Part shown: piece by piece, positions 1 through 5,529 of the stretch
Numbering within the stretch: position 1 is the stretch's first letter
How the letters are laid out: the number at the start of each line of letters is the position of its first letter
Source of the DNA: PVC group bacterium
GTDB taxonomy: Bacteria; Verrucomicrobiota; Kiritimatiellia; UBA8416
Direction: 5' to 3'
DNA length: 6,687 nt
NCBI GenBank assembly: GCA_003567805.1
Contig: PWYP01000053.1
Coordinates: 1-6,687 of the forward strand
Program-made: the position numbers and the translations under genes
Notes under the pieces: model-generated
What the model was told of the DNA's origin: nothing
The model's database searches: none
Seen by the model: the letters and a program-made list of their open reading frames with translations, nothing else

Positions 1-111
1 ATCCGGAATGATTGTTTTGCTGATTTTGTGGCTTCGGTTCGGGAGACGGACCTAGGGCGATAGAAGGAGACGGACAGGCTATGGGGCTGGTAGGCTTTGC
101 AGATTGAACCG

Positions 112-138
112 CGAATTATGCGAATTTTACGAATTGGG
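112..138 (+). repeat. Short tandem array of three 9-bp units starting CGAATT
   Basis: Three consecutive 9-bp units begin at 112, 121 and 130: CGAATTATG, CGAATTTTA and CGAATTGGG. The first six bases are identical and the last three vary. The array lies in non-coding DNA and has no evident function. It may be a remnant of a longer tandem array or a piece of a dispersed intergenic element. Confidence 0.6.
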
Positions 139-160
139 GTAGCGGATAGGCTCTGTAACA

Positions 161-215
161 GATAGGCTGTGGGGGATTTTGGAAAATGCTGAAGTTGCTT
201 GTGGGCTCTGCGGGG
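161..215 (+). repeat. 55-bp direct repeat, copy 1
   Basis: This segment matches 362-416 at 50 of 55 positions without gaps. The last 31 bases (185-215) are identical to 386-416, and the first 14 are identical as well. All five differences lie in the G/T-rich middle. The copies are 201 bp apart on the same strand. No open frame is shared with a known gene, and no target-site duplication or terminal inverted repeat is evident, so it looks like a local duplication or a dispersed intergenic repeat. Confidence 0.8.
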
Positions 216-311
216 GGAGACAGAAAGATTATGACAGAAAAAACTGGTAGGCTCTGTTGTTTTTGGGGGGGCTGGTGGGCTCTGTTTTTTTGTTAGACAG
301 AAAGATTTTGA

Positions 312-346
312 CCCGCCTTCGTCTCGCTGCGCTGGACTACGGTGGG
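312..346. repeat. Imperfect palindrome / hairpin-forming intergenic element
   Basis: CCCGCC at 312-317 pairs with GGTGGG at 341-346 with one G-T wobble, enclosing a GC-rich middle containing CTCGCTGCGCTGG. Its composition differs from the C-poor surroundings (many C residues on the + strand), which suggests an inserted short palindromic element rather than local sequence. No U-tract follows, so it is not a convincing terminator. Function unknown. Confidence 0.45.
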
Positions 347-361
347 CAAGCAGAAATAACG

Positions 362-416
362 GATAGGCTGTGGGGAATGTGGGGGAATGCTGAAGTTGCT
401 TGTGGGCTCTGCGGGG
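362..416 (+). repeat. 55-bp direct repeat, copy 2
   Basis: Second copy of the unit at 161-215 (50/55 identical, ungapped). It is followed by the G-rich junction that leads into the 17-bp tandem array. The hairpin element at 312-346 lies between the two copies. Confidence 0.8.
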
Positions 417-428
417 TTGTAGATTGCG

Positions 429-492
429 GGACAGGATGATTTTTTGGACAGGATGATTTTTTGGACAGAATGATTTTTTGGACAGGATGATT
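429..492 (+). repeat. Tandem array of 17-bp units, about 3.8 copies
   Basis: The unit GGACAGGATGATTTTTT starts at 429, 446, 463 and 480. The first two copies are identical, the third has one G-to-A change (ACAGAATG), and the fourth is cut after 13 bases at 492. The core GACAGRAWGATT also occurs singly at 219-230 and 296-307, so the array looks like an expansion of a dispersed motif. It ends only 21 bp before the yajC start codon, so it lies in the promoter or untranslated leader of the sec operon. There are no spacers, so it is not a CRISPR array. Confidence 0.9.
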
Positions 493-498
493 ATGAAT

Positions 499-504
499 AA
501 GGAG
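499..504 (+). promoter_or_regulatory. Ribosome binding site of yajC
   Basis: AAGGAG, a strong Shine-Dalgarno match, 8 nt before the ATG at 513. It fixes the yajC start. Confidence 0.85.
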
Positions 505-512
505 ATGAAAAG

Positions 513-836
513 ATGACAGATTGGATGTTTGTAGCGACGGCGCAAGGTGGCGGTATGGTAAATATGTTAATGCCGATGATTTTGATATTCGGTATTTTGT
601 ATTTTATGATGATTCGTCCGCAGCAGCGTAAGGAGAAAGAGCGTCGGGAAATGATCACGAATCTGAAGAGTGGTGCCCGGGTGGTTTTCGGGGGCGGTAT
701 GCTTGGCACGGTTACCAATGTGAAAGATTCGACTTTTGTAATCAAGGTTGCTGACAATGTAAAAGTTGAAGTGTTACGTGGGGCGGTAAGCCGCGTCGTG
801 GAAAAGGGTGATAAGCTGGATGACGAGGAGGCGTAA
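513..836 (+). CDS. yajC: Preprotein translocase subunit YajC
   Basis: Small single-span inner-membrane protein that associates with SecD and SecF and, through them, with the SecYEG translocon during export of unfolded proteins. The product is 107 aa, close to the usual length of about 85-115. A short N-terminal segment precedes one hydrophobic helix at about residues 15-33 (methionine/isoleucine-rich). Then come the family signature IRPQQRKEKERRE at about 34-46 and a compact cytoplasmic domain with GARVVFGGGMLGTV and a C-terminal RGAVSRVV, as in other YajC proteins. The ATG is supported by a strong Shine-Dalgarno. It is the first gene of the visible operon, 58 nt ahead of secDF, which is the classic neighbourhood. 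YajC is usually dispensable for growth. Identification is confident from motif and context together. Confidence 0.95.
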   Translation: MTDWMFVATAQGGGMVNMLMPMILIFGILYFMMIRPQQRKEKERREMITNLKSGARVVFGGGMLGTVTNVKDSTFVIKVADNVKVEVLRGAVSRVVEKGDKLDDEEA

Positions 837-877
837 AGGTCATTCGATGGGCAGGTACCCGCATTATCGAGATAAGT

Positions 878-883
878 AAGGGA
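878..883 (+). promoter_or_regulatory. Ribosome binding site of secDF
   Basis: AAGGGA lies 11 nt before the ATG at 895. Spacing is slightly long and the match moderate, but no better start with a site is seen nearby. The 58-nt gap after yajC has no terminator-like hairpin, which fits co-transcription. Confidence 0.55.
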
Positions 884-894
884 AAACAGAAATT

Positions 895-3408
895 ATGAAG
901 AAGCATGCTTGGTGGAATTGGATTTTGTTGGTTGCTTTGGTGGCCGCATCTTTGTCGCGTGTGATTCCATGGGAAGAGAAGGTTCGGTTTGGGTTGGATT
1001 TGCGCGGTGGCATCAGTTTTGTGGTGATGGTGGACGAAGCGCAGATTCGAGAGGATATTGTAGAAACGCTGGAAGGCCCGCCCCCGACAGAACAGGAATT
1101 GCGTAGACTGGTTGATGAAGCGTTAGATGGTGCGCTTGATCGTTCGATCGAGGTGTTGCGGAACCGGTTGAATCTATTGGGGATTGAAGAGCCAAGCATT
1201 GTAAGGCGAGCTGATCGGATTGAGATTCAATTGCCTGGTATTGGAGAGGATCGCCGGGAAGATGCCGAGGCGCATATCTTGAGCGTGGGGAATCTCCAGT
1301 TTCGACTTGTTCATGCGGAGAGTTCCCGTTTGACCGAACAGATGCTTTCGCAAGATCGTGCCCCGCGTGGATGGCAAATTGTTACCTTGCAGGGTAATCG
1401 GTATTATATGCCCTCGGATGAAGTTCCGCCGGAAGAGCGTGATTTAGACTTTCGTAGGGAGACGGGCCGCTTTGATGCACCGAGTCCCCGTTATGAATTG
1501 CTCATGGAAGAGCGCGAAGTACAGGGACGCATTGTTTATCTTCCGCATTTTGTGCGCCGGGCGCCGGTGTTGCATAGCACGGACCTTCGGAATGCTGATT
1601 TGCAGTTCACCAGTTTGAATCAGCCGTCTGTAGGACTTGAGTTTACAACGCGTGGGGCGAGCCGCTTCGGGCAGGTAACCGAGCAGAATGAGGGGCGCTT
1701 GCTGGCGATTGTGATTGACGGGACGCTTTATTCGGCTCCGCGTATCAATGAGCCCATTTATGGGGGGCAGGCGCAAATTACCGGAAATTTTTCGCGTGAG
1801 GAAGCACAGCGGCTCGTAAATGTATTGCGTTCGGGGGCGTTGCCTACCCGTGTACGCATTGAGGAAAAACGGTACGTTGCGCCGAGTCTGGGGCAGGACT
1901 CGATTAGCAGTGGACTTCGATCCGTGATGTTTGGTGGTGTTGGTGTATTATTGTTTATGCTGGTTTACTATAAACTATGCGGTGTCGTTGCCGATGCGGC
2001 TTTGCTTTTGAACATGATGTTACTGCCGTTGGGTATGATTATTGCGGCGGGATTCATGAGTATGGGACAAGGCGGTGGTGGCCTCAGTTTACCTGTGCTG
2101 ACATTACCTGGTGTGGCGGGTATCTTGTTGACGATTGGTATGGCTGTGGATGCGAATGTACTGATCTTTGAACGCATACGTGAAGAATTACAAAATGGTA
2201 AGCGTTTTTGGGCAGCGATCACGGCTGGTTATGATCGTGCTTTTGTGACGATTATGGATGCTAATGTTACGACGCTGATGACTGGCGTGATTCTGTTTAT
2301 CTTTGGCTCCGGCCCGATTCGTGGTTTTGCGGTGACGTTATGCGGAGGTATTCTGGTGAGTATGTATACGGCTTTGGTGGTAACCAAACTTGTGTTTGGG
2401 CTACTCGCTGAACATACCCCGATCAAAACCTTGCGCATGTTCAGTGTGATTCCCAAGGATACAGCGGTGAATTTCATTGGGAAACGTAAGATTGCCATGA
2501 GCTTTTCCTTGATTGTGATTGTGCTTACCGGAGGACTGTTGCTTTTCCGTGCGTTTGAATCGCCAGGCGAAGTGTTTGGTGTCGATTTTACGGGTGGATC
2601 TGCGACTACGTTTCGGTTTGTACCGGTTGAAGGGCGTGATGTGCCTGTTCCTGTTGACCAACTCCGTGCAGAGTTGGAAGCAGCGGGTGTTGTCAATCCT
2701 GTGATTCAATATCAACAGGAGCTGGATGGCACGCAGGCCAGCACGTTGCAAATCAAGGCTGGTGTGGATATAGATGCCGAGACACGGCAGGCTGAAGTGG
2801 TTCGTCGCGTACTGTTGGAACAGTTTCCGGATGCAGGCTTTGAAGTGGTTGCCATGGATGAGGTTGGTGCTGAAATTGGCGATGAGTTGAAGCGTAGTGC
2901 GCTTTGGTCCATCTTGTTGGCTCTGGCTGGAATCATCTTGTATATTTCATGGCGGTTTGAGTTCGGGTTTGCGCTGGGCGCTATTGCGGCGTTGGTGCAT
3001 GATGTGCTGTTTACGGTGGGGCTGTATTCTCTGTTCGGACGGCAAATCAGTTTGCCTATTGTTGCGGCTCTACTGACCATCGTCGGTTATTCTGTGAACG
3101 ACACTATTGTTGTTTTTGATCGTATTCGTGAAGATTTGAAACTGATTCGAGGCAAGGATTTCCTGACGATCTGTAACCTGAGTATAAACCAGACGCTGGG
3201 ACGTACCGTGCTAACATCGTTAACGACGTTGATTACGATCACGATCCTTCTGTTCTTTGGTGGTGGAGCCATTTTTGACTTTGCGCTGGCGTTATGTATC
3301 GGTGTTTTGGTCGGAACCTATTCTTCCATTTTTATAGCCACACCGGTTGTGTTGCTCTGGTATCGCGACCGCAAGCCTGATTTTGCCGCTTCCGATCACC
3401 AGGTTTAG
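895..3408 (+). CDS. secDF: Protein translocase subunit SecDF (fused SecD-SecF)
   Basis: RND-superfamily inner-membrane protein that uses the proton motive force to complete translocation of proteins pushed through SecYEG by SecA. The 837-aa chain holds both halves, which are separate genes in E. coli and fused in Bacillus and several other phyla. SecD half: first membrane helix at about 8-22, the GLDLRGG motif at 33-39, a large periplasmic P1 domain to about 340, then membrane helices including LTLPGVAGILLTIGMAVDAN at 402-421 followed by the FERIREE signature. A short cytoplasmic linker at about 505-530 leads into the SecF half: helix at about 534-552, VDFTGG at 563-568, a small periplasmic domain, then GYSVNDTIVVFDRIRE at 731-746. 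Asp419 and Asp736 occupy the places of the conserved membrane acidic residues of the proton path (D340 and D637 in Thermus SecDF). All key motifs are intact. The stop touches or nearly touches the recJ start. Confidence 0.97.
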   Translation: MKKHAWWNWILLVALVAASLSRVIPWEEKVRFGLDLRGGISFVVMVDEAQIREDIVETLEGPPPTEQELRRLVDEALDGALDRSIEVLRNRLNLLGIEEPSIVRRADRIEIQLPGIGEDRREDAEAHILSVGNLQFRLVHAESSRLTEQMLSQDRAPRGWQIVTLQGNRYYMPSDEVPPEERDLDFRRETGRFDAPSPRYELLMEEREVQGRIVYLPHFVRRAPVLHSTDLRNADLQFTSLNQPSVGLEFTTRGASRFGQVTEQNEGRLLAIVIDGTLYSAPRINEPIYGGQAQITGNFSREEAQRLVNVLRSGALPTRVRIEEKRYVAPSLGQDSISSGLRSVMFGGVGVLLFMLVYYKLCGVVADAALLLNMMLLPLGMIIAAGFMSMGQGGGGLSLPVLTLPGVAGILLTIGMAVDANVLIFERIREELQNGKRFWAAITAGYDRAFVTIMDANVTTLMTGVILFIFGSGPIRGFAVTLCGGILVSMYTALVVTKLVFGLLAEHTPIKTLRMFSVIPKDTAVNFIGKRKIAMSFSLIVIVLTGGLLLFRAFESPGEVFGVDFTGGSATTFRFVPVEGRDVPVPVDQLRAELEAAGVVNPVIQYQQELDGTQASTLQIKAGVDIDAETRQAEVVRRVLLEQFPDAGFEVVAMDEVGAEIGDELKRSALWSILLALAGIILYISWRFEFGFALGAIAALVHDVLFTVGLYSLFGRQISLPIVAALLTIVGYSVNDTIVVFDRIREDLKLIRGKDFLTICNLSINQTLGRTVLTSLTTLITITILLFFGGGAIFDFALALCIGVLVGTYSSIFIATPVVLLWYRDRKPDFAASDHQV

Positions 3409-5150
3409 TGCCTATGCAAGATTACGAGACTACGTATTCCTGGGAAAGTGTCCCGCATGATGCCGATGCGGCGCATGCGTTGGCGGCATCTTTAAAAATA
3501 CCCGTGCCTTTAGCGAAGGTCCTGGTCGGTCGGGGCTATGGGGATCCTTCCGATGCAGAGTTGTTTTTGCATCCAGCGTTGTCGCAGTTGAGCGACCCTT
3601 TCGCACTGCCGGGGGTTTCTCAGGCAGTTACACGAACGCTACGAGCCATTGCAGAAGGCGAAAAGATTGTTATCTATGGTGATTATGATTGCGATGGTGT
3701 TTGTGCGACAGTTTTGCTGTTACAGATCCTTGGTCAGTTGGGAGCTGTAGTGGATCACTTTATTCCCAAACGTGCCGAGGATGGGTTTGGGTTTCGGCTC
3801 GGTGCCCTTGACAGGGTGCTGGAGGAACACCAGCCTACACTAATTATCACAGCAGACTGTGGCATGCGATCCGGGGTTGCTGTTGCAGAAGCATCACGAG
3901 TTGGTGTGGATGTGATTATCGTGGATCATCATAGCCCTTACGGTGCGCCACGCCCGGATGCTTGTGCCATACTTCATTCTGTGTTGGATGATGTGCTGCC
4001 GTCGATGCAGTCGTTCTCGGCTGTGGGCTTGGCATTTACGTTTTGCCGGGCTTTGCGGCAGGCGGCATTGGAAGCCAAACTGGAGAGCGCAGAGGATGTA
4101 GATATTTGGAAGCAGTTGGATCTGGTTACCATTGGGACGGTAACGGACTTAATGGCCCTGCAGGGGGATAACCGGATTCTGGTGCATTTAGGCTTGGCCT
4201 TGCTGAATGATGTGAGTAAGCGGCGGCCAGGAATTCTTGCGATGATGCGTATTGCTGGGTTGCGGACCGAAATTGGAAGTTATGAGGTTGGTTTTCTTCT
4301 GGGGCCTCGTTTGAGCGCGGCAGGGAGGGTTGGTAACGCTGAAGTAGCTATTGGTCTGTTGATGGTAGATGATCCGATGGAGGCGCGTCGTTTGGCTGGG
4401 CAGCTCGATGCGTGTTACCGTGAGCGTCGGCGCATCGAAGATGTTGTGTTGCAGGCTGCCACGAACGCAGTTTCGGGTGCTGTGAAAAAGGGTGCTTCTG
4501 TACTGATTGCGGTTGGTAAGAATTGGCATATTGGTACGATTGGCATTGTGGCGGCGCGCATAAGTGGTCGTTACAATCGCCCTGCGGTGATAATCAGCTA
4601 TAATGATAAGGGTCAGGCACGCGGATCCTGTCGTAGCATTACCGGGGTGGATCTGGAGGCGGCGCTTAACAAGTGCTCCGCTCACCTTATTTCCTATGGC
4701 GGGTATGGGAATATGGCTGGGTTTGCTATCGAAAAATCTGAAATACCTGCATTTTGTAAATCCTTCGAAAAGGTCTGTCGGGAATACCTTGGAGATGAAG
4801 TGGGGTTGGAAACGCATGAAGTGGATGCCTGGATAGATTTGTCTGAGGTGGATGACCAATTGCTTGATTCTATCAAAGTTTTACAACCGCTTGGTTTGGG
4901 GAATCAGACGCCAACGTGGGGGGTGCGCAATGTTCGCATACAGGGACCACCGACTATTGTGGGGGGGAATCACTTGAAATGCACTGTGGTCTCAGGGGGC
5001 ACGCAGCATGACGCGATTGGTTATGGCTTGGGGGATCGTACGTTGCCAGCGGAGCCTTTGGATATGTTATTTCAGTTGCAGCGAAACCATTATCGGGGTC
5101 GATCCATATTACAGTTGAGTATTAAGGATTTTCGTTCCAGTGTTATATAA
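3408..5150 (+). CDS. recJ: Single-stranded-DNA-specific exonuclease RecJ
   Basis: Cytoplasmic DHH/DHHA1-family nuclease degrading single-stranded DNA 5' to 3' in RecF-type recombination, mismatch repair and base-excision repair. The 580-aa length is near E. coli RecJ (577). Motifs in order: GDYDCDG (91-97, metal-binding Asp92 and Asp94), TADCG (148-152), VDHH (172-175), GTVTD (243-247), RLSAAGR (301-307, more often RLNAAGR), then the DHHA1 domain with WHIGTIGIVAARI (373-385) and GSCRS (406-410), and a C-terminal OB-like region with PLGLGNQTP (494-502). All metal ligands appear present. Two oddities: the usual GGH of the DHHA1 motif reads GGY (431-433), and the normally Asn-Pro-containing stretch after DHH reads DACAILHSVLDD (184-195). 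The frame opens with GTG at 3408, overlapping the secDF stop by one base (TAGTG). An in-frame ATG at 3414 is an equally likely start. The only upstream AGG is at 3401-3403, so translational coupling to secDF is likely. Confidence 0.95.
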   Translation: MPMQDYETTYSWESVPHDADAAHALAASLKIPVPLAKVLVGRGYGDPSDAELFLHPALSQLSDPFALPGVSQAVTRTLRAIAEGEKIVIYGDYDCDGVCATVLLLQILGQLGAVVDHFIPKRAEDGFGFRLGALDRVLEEHQPTLIITADCGMRSGVAVAEASRVGVDVIIVDHHSPYGAPRPDACAILHSVLDDVLPSMQSFSAVGLAFTFCRALRQAALEAKLESAEDVDIWKQLDLVTIGTVTDLMALQGDNRILVHLGLALLNDVSKRRPGILAMMRIAGLRTEIGSYEVGFLLGPRLSAAGRVGNAEVAIGLLMVDDPMEARRLAGQLDACYRERRRIEDVVLQAATNAVSGAVKKGASVLIAVGKNWHIGTIGIVAARISGRYNRPAVIISYNDKGQARGSCRSITGVDLEAALNKCSAHLISYGGYGNMAGFAIEKSEIPAFCKSFEKVCREYLGDEVGLETHEVDAWIDLSEVDDQLLDSIKVLQPLGLGNQTPTWGVRNVRIQGPPTIVGGNHLKCTVVSGGTQHDAIGYGLGDRTLPAEPLDMLFQLQRNHYRGRSILQLSIKDFRSSVI

Positions 5151-5192
5151 TGCCGTAGGAGTACGCGGCAGGGGCGCGTTGTTGGTCAAGAA

Positions 5193-5199
5193 AGAGGGG
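5193..5199 (+). promoter_or_regulatory. Ribosome binding site deciding the start of the DUF4404-like gene
   Basis: AGAGGGG lies 6 nt before the ATG at 5206. This favours 5206 over the longer in-frame GTG at 5140, which lies inside the end of recJ, lacks such a site, and would add 22 residues with no family resemblance. Confidence 0.75.
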
Positions 5200-5205
5200 T
5201 GTGAG

Positions 5206-5529
5206 ATGGGAAAGGAATTGATTGAGCAGATAACCCATAAGCTTGCGCAAGCGGAGGGGCTTGACGCTTCCTCACGCAAAGAATTATTACGTATGCTTGA
5301 GGCGTTGCAGGCGGAGATGGGTGGTCTGGGAGATGAGCATGCCAATAGTATAGCATCGTTTGCCGGGGCTGCGACGCATGAGGCCATTCGCAGTTCGCGT
5401 AATCCAAACCTGTTGCGCCATGCAGTGGATGGGCTGGCAGAATCGGTAAAGGAGCTCGAGACCGAACATCCCAAAACCGTGGAGATCGTGAATGGGATCT
5501 GTACGATGCTATCGAATCTCGGGATCTGA
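5206..5529 (+). CDS. Small helical protein, DUF4404-like
   Basis: A 107-aa soluble, charged, mostly helical protein with no signal peptide or membrane segment. An N-terminal amphipathic region (about 3-40, rich in Glu, Leu and Gln with heptad-like spacing) could form a coiled coil. After a looser middle (41-65) comes a second helical part with LRHAVDGLAESVKELETEHP (70-89) and a hydrophobic tail ending MLSNLGI. The pairing of an N-terminal helix around LDASSRKELLRML with a C-terminal E..HP....(I/V)N......SNLGI pattern resembles the uncharacterised DUF4404 family as I remember it; I could not run a profile. Molecular function is unknown. It starts 55 nt after recJ with its own ribosome site, so it is probably the last gene of the operon. 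Its last 21 bp overlap the convergent transporter gene. Confidence 0.75.
   Translation: MGKELIEQITHKLAQAEGLDASSRKELLRMLEALQAEMGGLGDEHANSIASFAGAATHEAIRSSRNPNLLRHAVDGLAESVKELETEHPKTVEIVNGICTMLSNLGI

Larger units (their letters stand above)
1..512. other. Non-coding, repeat-rich region upstream of yajC
   Basis: No credible protein gene is visible here. The only open frame of any length (257-439) translates repeat units into a glycine/cysteine-rich string with no family resemblance. The + strand is strongly biased: in 121-300 I count about 65 G and 21 C. The stretch is assembled from short same-strand repeats, described separately: a 55-bp duplication, GACAGRAWGATT strings, RGGCTNTG motifs, a CGAATT array and one hairpin. 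A 10-bp repeat GGAGACGGAC also occurs at 42-51 and 66-75. I found no convincing sigma-70 promoter, so the sec operon may be read from further upstream or from a promoter I cannot recognise. Confidence 0.8.

Noticed and set aside
257..439. Open frame of 60 codons on the + strand
   Set aside because: It is made of repeat units (RGGCTNTG motifs, the hairpin element and most of the second 55-bp copy), has no ribosome site and matches no recognisable family.
429..492. CRISPR array
   Set aside because: The 17-bp units abut directly, with no spacers, and no cas genes are present.
461..500. Promoter for yajC using the TTGGAC boxes of the tandem array
   Set aside because: No acceptable -10 hexamer lies 16-18 bp downstream of any TTGGAC. 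The best TATGAA-like box gives the wrong spacing.
837..894. Small gene or regulatory element between yajC and secDF
   Set aside because: Only 58 nt, with no hairpin, T-tract or start codon with a ribosome site other than that of secDF.
2229..2751. Minus-strand open frames inside secDF
   Set aside because: They are antisense shadows of a gene with full-length family signatures, with no ribosome sites of note.
4188..4859. 223-codon open frame on the minus strand
   Set aside because: It lies wholly inside recJ, whose motifs are clear in the + frame. The antisense product has no domain-like pattern and is rich in His, Arg and Asn as expected for a shadow frame.
5151..5170. Hairpin TGCC...GGCA just after the recJ stop as a terminator
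   Set aside because: The stem is short and bulged and has no T-tract. It is more consistent with readthrough into the next gene.
5140..5205. Longer GTG start for the DUF4404-like protein
   Set aside because: It would overlap recJ, lacks a Shine-Dalgarno and adds 22 residues unlike the family, whereas 5206 has AGAGGGG at 6-nt spacing.
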